Assembly (NCBI GenBank): GCA_032622095.1
Contig: CP136061.1
Span: 51,099,762 to 51,163,761, forward strand
Reading direction: 5' to 3'
DNA: 64,000 nt
Source of the DNA: Siphonodentalium dalli
Taxonomy: Eukaryota > Mollusca > Scaphopoda > Gadilida > Siphonodentaliidae
Under the pieces are notes generated by a model. The model saw only the letters and a list, made by a program, of their open reading frames with translations, was not told the DNA's origin and searched no databases. The position numbers and the translations under genes are program-made. The stretch's first letter is position 1. The number at the start of each line of letters is the position of its first letter. Positions 1 to 12,079 of the stretch are shown one piece after another.

Positions 1-2586
1 GATCAATGAGATATTCCATGAGAAAATATCCATCGTAACCCTTGAAGTTGTGAGCCAGTGCTATGAATCCCGTATGTTGTTCAGAGAATAACCATTTTCC
101 AAACTTTTCACCGGTATCAGGACCGCTAAATATAACCTCACGGAGTCCGCATGTATCCGGACATAAATTTCGGTCATTCTTCTTATTCTTCGCATCACCG
201 TCGTTACAAGCATCACATAGAGGACCGCAATTTCTACAGTTCGGTTTCGTTTCCAGCGATTCATGCATGCATTCGTAGCAAGCTGTTTGGGCGACGAGGA
301 AGTTGGGTGTATGCTGAACTTTTCCGCACCATGTTTTTAAACAGTTCTGAAAAGTAATAATTGAACGTTTTAACCTCTAGCATTATTGATAATAAAAACA
401 AAATAAACGTCTACACTTTGTTCAGATAATTATTTAAAAAAAAAAATGTTTTGGTATAGGTTCAACGTTAATAAAGAGCGTTGACGTATTACTATTGTTT
501 GGGGGTTGACCCTAAAATTACTTGTTCCAATCTACGTGTCAATAATAAAAATGTATGATGATCAGACCATCGACATATAACCTGTATCATTGACGATTCA
601 AGCACGCAGATATCAAGTTCAATAAAGTTAAAAATTATATATTATGTTAGTTTACCATATAACAATTACAAAGCTCTTTTCACATAAAATATGTTACACA
701 TTTTTCAATGTGTCAAGAATTAAAAGTTAATTACTCGGTTTAACATCTGTGCCTCAGTTTAGTTGAATTTTAATATTGAGACCCTTAACTTTGGTCGAAT
801 TCAAGTATGTAATTGTTATATGGTAATCTCACACGCAGATAAAGTAACAGCTAAAGAGCGTTCCTCGATAATCTAATATAATTTTAAAAATAAAAGAGCG
901 TCTCTACTTATGCGCGCCGATAATAAAGAGCGTTACGTTATCGTGATTTCGACTGTAATGTGTTACATATATATATATTACAATTAGGCTAAGACTCACC
1001 TGACACCTAGCACATTTCTTGCATATATGATCCTCTTTACAGTCCTGGCAATCCTTTGTATGTAAAGGTGAATATCCGTCTGAACATTCCAGTATATCGT
1101 GTTGAAAGGTTTCAAAGTCAAAGAAACAGAATTTAGCTCTTTCATTGTCAGTAACAGGAGGTATGGCCCTTACATAACATTCGTGTCCTGCCATTGTGTA
1201 TTTGTCACACGATCAACAAAATGTTTCTCCGCACACGTGTTGATTCGAACGTCTTTTCCGTCTCTCCATGACTTTTTTACAGTCCAAACATTTCCACCAT
1301 TTCTCGCAAGGAGCTGTCGTTTCTTTCGAAGATCTGTCAATAGGTTTTGCTTTATGACGCACGAAACATTGATGAGACATACACGTCATGTTACAATCTG
1401 AACAATGTTCTTTGTTTTCACTTTGTTCACATTTATCACTTTTACACACGAAACAGGTACGTTCACAATTATGCTGTCCTTTGTTTGAATAATGTTTTAA
1501 GCAATGCACACAGAAATATGCTGCACTAAAGAATCTCGTTATGGATTGTATAGCGTGGAAATGTTCATTATAGGGTCAGATATAAATATATCACGGGTCT
1601 TTCTGCACCGTCTGTAGGCGCGCTGGTAATGAATTTATTACCTAGTCTAGCACTAACGACTAGTATTGTCAAATTCAGAGTGTCCGCGAATGCTTTTAGG
1701 TCTGCTAAACTGGCTGGTCTGTCTGTTGGTACACCGGCGATGTCACTAATTGCTTTGGCTAATTTTCCTTGCTCAGTGCGTTTTTTGTCCGTCATATGTT
1801 TGTAATAATGGTGCGGTACTTTTCTGTAGTCCATGATGAGCTGTAAATTATTTCTGGTTCCTCTATTCTGTGTTATTTCTAGCCATTCATCAGGACTGCA
1901 AATATTTAATTTACACCAACAAGTGGCGATAGCCCGAGCCATACACATATTGTCGGTATTTTCAATCGTAGCGATCGATGTTTTATTTCTTAGAATGTTA
2001 CTTTCAGAGTGTAACGCCGTTATCCTCTGCCGTACTCCACCTTTAGGTAACTCAATTGTGCCTATATCTATGCTGAAACTTTCAGTGTTTGGTTACTGTT
2101 CAAAACGAGTTCGATTCTGTCAATCACCGTGTTAGTATTTAACGTTTGCAACGTTTGTAACGGAACTATTATTGGGTTGTCCAAACTCTCATGGTGAATG
2201 ATAACTCTGCCAAGATCATTGTCAGCCAAATTTCCACGAGCTCTTTGAATAGTGTCCTCGAACATTGAATGTAGATTCCTGTATATGTCGATTAACTTTT
2301 TATCTTTGTATATTTCATCTAGTTTGATTTCATATGTTCTCTGTGTTGCCAAATTGTTTCCGAAGGTCCGTTCACTTCTTTTGCGAATGCTATATCCGGT
2401 TATTTGATTATCAGAACTGCTGGCTGTTTGACTGTCTGATTTTATGGCTCCTTCGTCTTGATCAGGTGTTTGTTCGTCTTCTCGGTTTTGTAAGCCTGAT
2501 GGTCCAGCTGTATCGGGTTGTGAGTTTGTAACATCATTTTTAGGTGCATCATCTTCTCCGTAAGTTGGAAATATGCGGTAAATCAA
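1..2586 (-). pseudogene. Polinton/Maverick-type protein-primed DNA polymerase B, N-terminal half, broken and running off the left edge
   Basis: Family B polymerases of Polintons replicate the element by protein priming. Reading leftwards: 2586-2068 is a polar, Ser/Asp/Gln-rich N-terminal region. 1948-1568 carries an NMCMARAIATCW-type segment. 1575-1216 is a Cys/His cluster with CFVCK, CSDC, SHQCF and CLDC pairs. 1212-1001 holds exonuclease motif I (FFDFET). After a probable intron, 346-1 continues with more Cys pairs and the Exo II-like motif HNFKGYDGYF. This order matches the N-terminal half of Polinton/adinto-like PolB. The polymerase palm would lie outside the window. Breaks seen: frame changes near 2070-2100 and near 1575-1600, and an in-frame TGA at 1213-1215. 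No ATG opens the first segment (it begins with TTG). I read this as a decayed integrated copy; no capsid or integrase is visible here. Confidence 0.85.
347..999 (-). other. Probable spliceosomal intron inside the PolB relic
   Basis: On the minus strand the coding segment ending at 1000 meets a strong donor (CAG then GTGAGT). The coding segment beginning at 346 follows an acceptor with a short pyrimidine run (TTTTCAG). Removing 653 bp keeps the same codon phase (phase 0) and places Exo I and Exo II regions at a normal family distance. The interval is AT-rich and contains four copies of a short AAAGAGCG motif. An alternative is a small non-coding insertion that happens to end in GT and AG. Confidence 0.6.
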
Positions 2587-2587
2587 T

Positions 2588-4440
2588 TTGTCAGTTCAGG
2601 TTCAGTGTGAATTTAGGTAACGAATGTTGATTTTGTGGCACTGGGGTCTAGAGTCGAGACTCGAACGCTCTAACATCTTTGGGAATGGGTCCTAATATGG
2701 TATTTCAATTTGCCAGTTCGGTGTGAATATAAGTAAAGAATGCTGTCTTTGATATGAAAATTGTACATTGAGTGTGGAATCGAAGGAGTACCGGAAAACC
2801 CGGAAGATGGCGAATGGACATTGTCTGACCTCCCGCCACTGGGTACCGTTCAGTAGATTCGCCGGAACTCAGTTAGAAAAACCATTCCCGGGCCGGGACT
2901 AATAGTACAGTGTAAGCAATACTGCCGACGCTAATTATTGCTCTTTTAATCTTTCAGTTGAGAACAATTCTGATAACAAATGTTTAAAAGATAAAAATGT
3001 GCGCGAAGCGTGCGCTGTTTAAGATTATATAAATTGCGCGAAGCGCGCAAAGGGGCAATAGGCCCCTCCTCCGCCAAATAAAGGCTCCCACATGGAACCT
3101 GTTTCAGTTAGAATATTAATAAAGTAAAATATCTTTTATTGAATTAAAGTGTTCTTACAAATGGGCCGCAGTGAAGGGGCTTGTGATCCTTAGGCTTCAT
3201 GCTGAATACAAACTCCAAAGGGGGTCCGTTCACGATCAAAATGTGCCGCTCCCTTCGTCGCTGAGTAAAGGCTCCAAAATTGAGTATGTTTCAGTTAGTA
3301 TGTAGTAATATTTAAAGTAATATACTAATTTTGTTTCGTTCAATATGTGCATGCGCATATGTGGGCTGGGTGTGTACAAAATATTGTTTTTAGTGAAATA
3401 AAGTGTTCCCTCGCGCATCCAGTTACAAAACAGAGAAGCATGACCATTTCATTTCTAATATAGAAATGAGAAAGTGTTCATGACCGCGGACACTAGAACG
3501 TAACAAAGAACATTTATATGCCCGTAATTTTGTGACGGGCAACCCCCTAGTATATTATAAAACAACCCGAGTCGTGCTGTTGAGCCATGGTATCAAATGA
3601 ACCACCCATAGATATTTAGAATGGATACATTTTTATGACATTCCGTGGATAGCGTTTATCGAATCGAAGAGATGACTGATCTTCAGTGGTCTCTATGTAG
3701 CAATACACGATTTCATGGGTTTGTGGGAGGGCTCGAAAATAGGATTTTAAACATATAAGGATTATAACTGTCAGCTTTTCTGGGAGTAATGGTTTGTTGG
3801 TTTAATTATTTTATAAAGGTACCATAATATACAAAATGGGATACGAAGTATCTTTTTGCAATATTTTGTGGGCCAGCTATGTATGGCACTCCACCGGAAA
3901 AGAGCCTGATTTATCTCCCTTGAAATCATTCATCTGCACTTCCATGACCAAATTTAAAAATTCATACGATAATTTTTCTTATTTTTAATATATCTTACAT
4001 GTATCTAGGTTCTATCAGCTCATAATGTGACTGTAGACTGACATGAGCTCTGTCATTGTTAGCTACGGGGCCGAAAACGGACACTTTCGGATAAAAAATG
4101 ATTAAAATGAAGATTCTCTACAGTCAGTCTAATGGAGATACTAAACTTGTGATGTGACAATTCCTGCCAAAATACAGACAGTTAATGATCTGACCATTTC
4201 TGTATCTTGTAACCAAGTGTTCGTGTGTTGTTTATCATTGACCAAGGCGTAGCAGAAGGTTCAAAATGTTGAAAATGGCCAGAAATCGTGTATTGCTACC
4301 CTATTGTACAGCCGGATTGTGGTCCGTTATAATGTACGACATAGGAACAAACCACAATTTTGTTTACATGATTAACTAGATACTCAAAAATAAAGATGTG
4401 ATGTATCCAATGTACAATGTACAGCTAGATCTATTGCGAT
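2588..4440. other. Gene-free stretch with small dispersed repeats
   Basis: No credible gene is visible. A direct duplication, imperfect, lies at about 2588-2635 and 2703-2745 (shared core CAGTTC..GTGTGAAT). About 3528-3560 on the minus strand shows the ACTAG..GGTTGCCCG..ACGGGC start typical of the repeat family described at 60.8-62.8 kb. About 3600-4440 shows nothing recognisable. Confidence 0.6.
2985..3300. repeat. Dispersed repeat with GATCAAAATGTGCG..GAATAAAGGCTCC core
   Basis: Two adjacent copies here share the order: GATCAAAATGTGC or an equivalent, GCGCGAAGCGCGC-like palindrome, CCTCC.CCGC, AATAAAGGCTCC and CTGTTTCAGTTAG. Similar copies occur near 14630-14725, 25905-25990 and 50365-50390. 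The repeated AATAAAGGCTCC element looks like a polyadenylation-type signal, but whether the family is transcribed is unknown. Confidence 0.55.
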
Positions 4441-6600
4441 ATAACAATATTTATAATAAAGTCATTTACTTATATATTTCCATGATACTGAGTCAAATGC
4501 CTTTTCGAAATCTAGTAGGAGCAGAAGAGCAGATTTATCAGCTAATTTTATCTTATGGATAATACCATAAATCAGTCTAGTATTGTCTCCAATATAACGA
4601 ATTTGTATATATCGGGTGAAACACTTTTCATCCTTTCAGCTATACAAGAAGACGCTAGTTTATTTGCTGTGTTCAAGAGATATATCTGACGCCAGTTCAT
4701 CAAAGGATGTCTTTAACTGTCCTGTCTCGGAATAAGAGTAATAAGTCCTTGTTTTTGGGGTTATCGATAATTCACAAGTATCAAATGCTTTATCAAGGGA
4801 TTCACACATAATTGAGCCTAAGTTTTTCAAGAATATTCGCGCGGAAATCCACCCAGAACGCTGCACTTATCGTTGTGTGATCTTTTCAGTGCGTCTGTTA
4901 GTACGTTTAGAGTTATCGGTCCTTCTATGCTATTTGCAGTTTCGTTGGCTAGTACTGGATATGTTTCTTCCCAAAGGATAGCATTAATATCAAATTCCAT
5001 TTTTGTAGATGAATAAAGTATTGTAAAATGTTGGTGCTTCATTCGCTTATCAATATGTTTTCGGTGAGAATCAATTGATCTCTAGAAACACAGTTGCGTT
5101 TGTCGAGGTTCAAGAAATATTGTGTGGGTTTTTCTCAATGTTCAATCCACCTGTCTCTAGATAGTATCATTGCCCCACTTGTGTCCTCTTTTATAATTTC
5201 ATAAAGTTCAGAGAAAATTATTTGTAATTTTTCCAATAATTTACCTCTTCCTGTTGAACCTTGGTCCTTGTTTTCAACTAATTTCCAATAATACTTTAGA
5301 TTTGTTCAATTCATCATCTTTCTTTTTGCGTTATCTTTTTCGTGTTGCTGCGAAGTGTATAGCCTATCTCTTATATCCAATAAAAGTGTGTCTAAAAATA
5401 AATTTTTACTAATTTTACAGGTAACATGGCTTTTATTTTCATCATGTATCTTCAGTTTATATTCTTTTCTTAATTAATTCTTTCTGTTATAGAATTTACC
5501 AATGCTGCATATACATTGTCACGAGGTAACGAGGTGTTGAATTTCAAAATTTATGTCAATTTACTTAATATTAATGTGAGAGATATTATCGAGTGATCAG
5601 AATGGTATCCCGGTAATATGTCGGTCCATGCTCCAACTTGACTGAGAAGTTATTCAGATAACATTAAGTAATCTAATCTAGCAATATTTATTGGAGATTT
5701 GATTCTCCATGTATACCGTTTTTCGTTTTTGTTATTGAATCTCCAGGGATCTGCCAGTTTGAGTCTGTCGACAACAAGTCTGCAAATAGCGTGTCTGTCA
5801 TTTGCAGAATGAGGTCCCCATATGGTGAATTTAGTGACGCTATCCCACAGAGCGGACTAGCATCACCAAATTCACCCTCTGGATACCTTATTCTGCTCAG
5901 GCCTCATCTTCTGGGTAGTATCAAATTAACATTGTTTTTAGGTACATTTCCATTCTAGGAAGTTTCTATATCGCCTAATTTGCAGAAGATAAAATTCATA
6001 ATTGAGGTGCCCAATGGGTGGACATCACCAAACTGGGGAACTTCAATCTGATCCTAGGCCTGCCATAGCAGTTGAGGGCCTTAGCAGAATGTGGTCCCCA
6101 TATGGTGAATTTAGTTATGCCAGCCCGCTATGCGGGATGGCGTCACTAATGTCAACCCCTGGGGACCTCATTCTGCAAATGACAGATACGCTTTTTGCAG
6201 GCTTGATGACAAGGTCGCCCATCGAATTTATAGCTCGTGACATGTTTATAATTAAAAGTATCAGCGGTCTGATCAACTGATCAACTAAAGTCATTGTCAA
6301 TTTGTCTATGGTTATATCGATTATTATAAAGTTTCCCGATTCATCTTTGAGAGAATTTTGTATTTGGAAGTCGAGATTCTGGCTAAATATAATTATCTCA
6401 CCACGCGACTGAGATGATAAGAGCCCTAATACTGTTTTGAAATCTAATTCAGTGGATATCATGTATCTTTCCTTTTTGTGAAAATCGCGTTTTGTAGACA
6501 GTCTATTGTGACATTTTGTGCTCATAGATATCGGAACATGTCGCGATGTTTCTGACTGATTAAGACCTCGGAAATTTGAAGACAATATATATATATATTT
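4440..6600 (-). mobile_element. Tx1/L1-like LINE ORF2 fragment, decayed (endonuclease and N-terminal reverse transcriptase)
   Basis: LINE ORF2 proteins nick target DNA and reverse-transcribe their RNA at the nick. From right to left the minus strand gives an APE-type endonuclease start (about 6585-6300: SSNFRGLNQSETSRHV, GNFIIIDITIDKLTMT). The endonuclease C-terminus is at about 5760-5580, with W-R-F-N-N, Y-T-W-R, A-R-L-D-Y and S-D-H-S residues. The linker with a W-I-E..EKPT.YFLNL segment is at about 5230-5080. A reverse transcriptase finger region lies at 5042-4660, and the catalytic motif A region (LLLDFEKAFDSVSW) at about 4540-4480. Many frameshifts and stops are present. The element ends just after motif A, so the 3' half is missing, which is unusual for a LINE and suggests later deletion. 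Confidence 0.8.
5765..6225. mobile_element. Palindromic MITE-like insertion splitting the LINE endonuclease
   Basis: The outer arms are inverted copies of about 50 bp. The left arm contains CTGTCATTTGCAGAATGAGG at about 5798-5817; the right arm has its complement at about 6166-6190. Inside, the AGAATG(A/T)GGTCCCCATATGGTGAATTTAG unit occurs again in direct orientation at about 6087-6115, and a further CAGAATAAGG-like copy lies near 5889-5897. There is no coding sequence. It sits between two parts of the LINE endonuclease. The exact target duplication was not resolved. Confidence 0.6.
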
Positions 6601-8500
6601 GGAAAATCAACACAATAATATATTAAGCCACTGGAATAAGAATCGTCTATACATATCATGCATACTAACATACAAACATACTGAATAGATAACCAACAAA
6701 AAAAAGTGAAATCCTTTACGATTTTGATCTTTCTCTTCAGACAATTAAAAAAGTCAGATTACCAAGATCCTGCTCGGAAATATCGCGACTCTCGTAGTGG
6801 TGGTATATATGTAATATTCGCGACCTACATCATTTATAGGCGTAGATATGAATTAGAATATGACTCATTATGGTTTAAAATATTCTCTAAGAAAAGCCAT
6901 TTTCTACTGGAATGTCACGAAAACAGAATAGTTGTGATCCAAAATACTATAAATACTTAGACTCGTCGACACTAATAAAAAGACGAGGGCTACAATTCCA
7001 ACATCCCAGACAAATCATCTAAGTTGAAGGAAATCATAGACCGATATAGAATCAAAAGCGTTATAACTTCCCTACACGAATAATACACTCATCAAGTACA
7101 TTATTGGACCATATTGTTATCGGCAATTGTTTTCGTGTTCTTGAAGCCGAAGTAATATTAAAGTTGGGAGTTTCAGACAACGTAGGTGTACATGTGCCAT
7201 TAGCTTATGATTATTCACAAGTGACATCATTCCAGAGTGTATTATGGAACTACCCCAGAGACAATATCGAAAGGGCCAACGAACTGCTTGGTAAAATAAG
7301 CCGGGATGGTCTCTTAAAATGATGTAACCCTCTGGTTGGGTGATCAAATAGAAATGGAGAATAATCTTGCTCAAAGTAGTAAAGTTTATAAATATTATAT
7401 CCAAATTGACAACAAGCACTGTCATTATTATATATTAATTAAATTCAGTGATTCTCGATGGCATAATCGTTTTCGTTACAGTATCGCCAGTAGTTGCGTC
7501 CCGAATCGATAAGTAAATATTTATAATTGAGCGTAGTTCAGATGATGTTTACTGTGAAGTGGTAAGGTCGACTTGTTTGAAATTTTCGGCGATGTAGAAG
7601 AATGCTACATTCTTCCAGTTTGCATAGTGCCTGGATACCAACTGATCAGTTCCGCGCACCAGAACAAGTACATAATATGTCTTTAACGTGTCTTGATATT
7701 TTCTTCCGCCACCATTTTCCAGAATAAATTTATGTCAATAATGCGAGTTACGATTGCCCAATCCTCTATTATACGGTTCATCAAAATGACAACCTCTGGG
7801 TTTCTTTAACTCAGAAATCCAAAAAGAAACAACGAAAGGCTATGAACTAAAGCCCCAATGAACAATAATCCAGACACATGGGTTAAATATAAGCAAAATA
7901 GGAGTGAAGTAAAAACCATGAACAAATTCGCAAAATCGAAATTTGAAAGCAAATTTGAAGACTGCATGAAATAATCATCTCTCCGCGATTTATGCCACCA
8001 AATACATACTTTGTAACAAGGAAACAACGAATGTTTTGCCCCTTTTCCGTTCCAGTTTGCATATAAACACTGCAAATATAAACAGAACTGTAACTGATAA
8101 TCGTGACCAGAGTTTCATTTCTAATTCATCAATAAATGACGGTTTAGTTCAAAGTTTACCAGTGTTCAATTAGTTATACTCTTGCGAAAATCACTAAATT
8201 GCACGAAAAAGGCTAATTGTGTCCCTATCACTGAAAAAGGTGACCCTGCTATTGTAAAACATTCCTCCTATTCACTTCTACCCAGTCTAGTAATAACTAG
8301 ACCAAGGGTTCCTTACAGTCAACTTACAAGTAATACTCCATGTAGCACATGCGGCAATCAGTGCGAAGATTCACTTCAAAGTTCTATAAATTTGGATGGA
8401 ATGAGAACCATATATATAATTATGCTCTCAACAGGTAATGCTGTAAATGTTTTGTTAAACGTCAGGGGTGCTATTCACCGGCTGGGTTTATAATATGTAT
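6600..8500. other. No gene recognised; one dispersed repeat
   Basis: Open frames here are short and show no family features. The interval 7340-7660 is a dispersed repeat (see separate entry). The frame at 8182-8493 has a C-x2-C-x3-C patch (CSTCGNQC) but no recognisable fold. Confidence 0.5.
7340..7660 (+). repeat. Dispersed repeat, inverted copy at about 59450-59765
   Basis: The segment beginning TGATCAAATAGAAATGGAGA and running through a region ending near CATAGTGCCTGGATAC is matched, base by base with scattered differences, by the reverse complement of 59450-59765. Matching landmarks in order are GAGAATA.TCTTGCTCAAAGTAG, a TCGATGGC segment, CCGAATCGA, a TTGAGCGTAGTTCAG segment and GCTACATTC.TCCAGTT. 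No coding capacity is seen. Confidence 0.75.
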
Positions 8501-8503
8501 TTG

Positions 8504-8545
8504 GGGGTAGCAGGAAGACAGCCCGATAGGGCTAGGCTACCCCCG
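8504..8545. repeat. Strong nested hairpin followed by AATAAA
   Basis: GGGGGTAGC at 8504-8512 pairs with GCTACCCCC at 8537-8545. Inside it AGCCC pairs with GGGCT around a GATA loop. An AATAAA hexamer follows near 8606. This could be the structured 3' end of a retroelement or a transcript end; nothing upstream identifies which. Confidence 0.5.
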
Positions 8546-8549
8546 ACAA

Positions 8550-11100
8550 TATACTGCTTTACCTTATTATGTATTTCTGCCATTGTATAAATCATGTATA
8601 TTGTAAATAAATTATCCTATCCTAATATAGTCCAGGTAGTTTTACGAGGCGACGCTCAATGCGAAGCTATCGGTGGACATATCGATGGGAAGACATCGCC
8701 GCGCCATATAGGATTATCCAATCAAGGTGATTGGCGTCAATCATAGATTGACCACCGGTCACATAAACAAGCTGCGTGTAACAGTACACGTTTGTACGCA
8801 TTCCAACAATGAGCAACCGAGGAAAAGGACGTGGGGCAAAATATACCACCGACGACATGAGGGGGTCTACAAAAAAAATCCGTATATAGGGCCGGGGTGG
8901 GTGGGTGAATTTGTCCAGAGGCCGAAACAATCGTGCTTGTAATTTTTTTCTCCAAAATGGGTTTTTTTCAAACAATTTACAAGTACTGACTATGTAATGT
9001 TGTTTGTAAGCATGCTAGTATCACGTTTGTTGGCATATGGCTATATAGACAGCTATAGTGACTATTTAGCCTCAGATTTAGCAACATTCTGGATTTCACA
9101 GGATCCCGTCCCACTTCTCAGTGGAAAACCGTAATTTATTAAAAAAATTAATGTATTACCCAGTTGTATTACCCGAATAAAAGTAATAAAATAAAAAAAA
9201 AATGTATCACAAATACTACATGGCGAATACTCAATGATGACTAGATATCATTGACCCGATTGTTGCATAACATGAAATTGAAAAGGGTATCTCATAAATT
9301 TCTAATGTCTGAAATACTGTTTTGTTCTGGCATGCAATCAAATTTATTCCTTCTGGTTATTTCTCATCTTTTTAATGATTGCAAGTAATGTTAATTTGCA
9401 GCACTTATCCAAATAAAACTGAATTGGTTATGATGAATGGCCGTTACTGTTTATTGTTCAGACAATCCCAACTGAAGGTGACGCTATTCTCCTTGAATTT
9501 ACGAACTTCATCTTGAAGCTTATATAATTAAATACTGCTCAACAAGACTAAACTACAATACTAATTGTATATTGTTATCGCTTACAAATAAATGAACTGA
9601 AACAATGTGATGCATTCAGATGCTTTGAGAAATGACATTCTTCAATGTCTTCAAAGTTCAAACTAAAATCAAGAATAAAATCTGACTGAGACTATACTGC
9701 AGACTCTAGTGCACAAATATACATACAAATGGTTGAGTTATAATAATGCAAAATGTGTTTACGGATGGAACCAAGTTGGTAGCTCTGGTATGCATCGACA
9801 GGCAAAACCTGTGATACGCAGTAATATCCGCATACATCCTTCCCGTATCATTCAGGTCTATCACAATACCAAAACACTTCAAAATTCGACAACCGACACT
9901 TCAACTTATATGGCAACAACTTTGTACGGATTGAATTTCATAAACAGGGCCCATGGATAACTCTGGTAGGCATTGGTACTCACAATCCGTGATATTATGC
10001 ATATTCGTTCCCCATTTCTGGTCCGTCACATGTCATAGAGCATCAAAATATTACAACCGACTCTTGAGTTATGATGCAAAATGTTTGTACGCACGGACGC
10101 ACGGACGGCTCGAGACGTCAACTATATACCCACCGACTAATATCGGGGGTATAATAACCATATATATATGTGTATACCTAACCAAAACAATTCCCCTCAC
10201 CCACCCCGGTGGATAAGACTAAAGAGTTCTTTGATCATGTAGAACCCCTGACCTGTTTACCACTATATACACTGGACAGTGTTCTCTGTCAGACTAAACA
10301 CGCTCGATATATTAAGGCTATAATGCGGTCTAGGGCAATTTGTGACATACAGTGTACCTACACGATGCTTTATTATTGTTGTTAGATACTGGAAACTTCA
10401 GGAAACACCTGGAAATACAGTTTAGTTTTCGTTTTTCTGACCTGTGCTTTACCGATTAAGGATGTTATTGCTTGAGTCTTAATTTTACACACTTTGCACC
10501 AAAAAAGGATAGTGGAATGGGATTGAAAGGCAGTTAACACAGTTATTGAAGAACGGCTAAAAAACTCTGATTTTTTTTATAAAAACATGAGAAAGGGGGT
10601 GGGTCCCTAACATTTGGAGGAACAAATTTGCACAAATGGGTTGGTGGGTCCCTCGGGGTCGGAAAATACTTTTTGGGCCCTCATGTGCAATTGTTTTCCA
10701 GACCCCCCCCCCCCACTGCCGACGAGCGTAACACTTTTTTGGGCATTTTGGAGAGAAGAATCAAAATATTAAAGAACAAGAAACCGGCACCATTCACTAG
10801 CGCCGGAAAAATGATGCATGGAAAGAAATTTCTTTGGAAATAGCAGGGAAATATCCAAACAGAACCAAAACACAAACAAAATTCTTCTGAGACGTTATCA
10901 TCTTGGCTCTTCATTTTCACACTGTGCTGATTAAAAACCATCATTAATATCATTGAAACCCATTCTGCAGATATATAAACACAAGCATGAGTCTCCACAC
11001 AATTATACCCAAAAATTATACCGCTATCCATGCCGATTGTGGCCGGTGAGTGTTCATGAATTAGTCGTAAGACGGCGTCAATTGACAGGTGACAAATCTG
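8550..11100. other. No gene recognised; repeat-derived patches
   Basis: About 9730-10220 contains two related units of roughly 300 bp sharing TTGAGTTAT.ATGCAAAATGT and AACTCTGGTA.GCAT segments. The second ends with (ACGG)n-like ACGCACGGACGCACGGACGG and an ATCGGGGGTATAATAACC stretch. About 10570-10720 is a GGGTGGGTCCC-type patch that resembles 63500-63620. A C run lies at 10703-10714. No coding exon is supported. Confidence 0.5.
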
Positions 11101-11189
11101 ATAGATTGGATCAATCATCGACAGCGTGTGTCGTTTGCGCTAAAGCAAAGATACCTTTGCGTTCAGCCGCTACCATATAAACTACCTGG

Positions 11190-11640
11190 TTTATAAAATA
11201 GTCTCGCTTGGTGAATAGCACCCCAGATGTTTTACACGCATGTACGTCTTCACCAACATGGTTGGTGGTAATACACCCGTTCATCAGCCACCACTGTTTC
11301 ATAGACGGTTGCTTTCATCGTATTGTTAATCATCAAATGTTTCACATACATGTATGTCTTTACCAGAATATGTGATGGCATGACCACTCCTCGGCGACAA
11401 CTGCATTATCGATGGTTGCTTTCATTGTATTCATAATCATCAGATATTTCACATACATGTATGTCTTTACCAGCATGGTAGGTGATGATAAGACCACTCA
11501 TCGGCGACAACTGCGTCATCGATGGTTGCTTTCGTCGTATTGTTAGTCATCAGATGTTTCACATACGTATATGTCTTTACCAGCATGGTAGGTGATGATA
11601 AGACCACTCCTCGGCGACAACTGCGTCGTCGATGGTTGAG
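11190..11640 (-). repeat. Tandem array derived from the 3' end of the PAN exon (period about 110 bp)
   Basis: The real exon end (residues around TIDDAVVAEEWSYHHLPC) is repeated leftwards. The core TCGGCGACAACTGC occurs at 11611, 11501 and 11391, and a more diverged copy (TCATCAGCCACCACTG) at about 11281. Each unit also carries the segment just after the stop codon (CATGCTGGTAAAGACATA..GTATGTGAAA.ATCTGATGA). Units 1 to 3 are very similar and unit 4 is much more diverged. The array lies directly downstream of the exon on the coding strand. Confidence 0.8.
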
Positions 11641-11797
11641 AAACGTTGACACTCAGATGTCGCGGCATTGTAGTTGAATGACACACAAGCTGCACTATCT
11701 TCTTCGCACAGAGATGCACATTGGAACACACTCCAAGCAACATCAGTCTGGTCTGGTTGTACTGACGACTTCATGTTTCTGATAATCTTATACTGTC
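11577..11797 (-). CDS. PAN/Apple-domain exon, probably the last exon of a membrane lectin gene
   Basis: PAN/Apple modules are small disulfide-bonded domains that bind proteins or sugars outside the cell. The exon starts after a TTCGATTGTAG acceptor and reads about 73 residues to a TAA stop at 11577-11579. The core shows the typical Cys spacing: FQCASLCEEDSAACVSFNYN followed by a further Cys and QRFS. It begins in phase 1, matching the donor of the exon at 15378-15623. One doubt: the end reads CATGCTG followed by GTAAAG, a fair splice donor, so the frame might be spliced onward instead of ending at this stop. No polyadenylation signal was assigned. The same 3' part is repeated to the left. Confidence 0.7.
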
Positions 11798-12015
11798 CTA
11801 CAATCGAAATAGACATGTGTGAACGGTATATCAATAAAGGTAAAATCGCTGCTATCATGCACTGTGGATATCATGTATATGTGAATATAGATAAAAAAAA
11901 TCGAAATCCTTATAATACATTGATTCAAAGCAGTCTCGCAAATCTGCATGCGTGCGGCTACCATCCCTGTTCCCAACCCCCTCATCTTATACTAGCTCTC
12001 TCCTCACCCCCCTCT

Positions 12016-12026
12016 TATAATATATA

Positions 12027-12072
<46 letters not shown>
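12016..12072. repeat. (TA)n microsatellite
   Basis: An almost pure TA run with one TTTT interruption, lying inside a gene-free interval to the left of the lectin intron. Confidence 0.95.
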
Positions 12073-12075
<3 letters not shown>

Positions 12076-12079
12076 TTTT

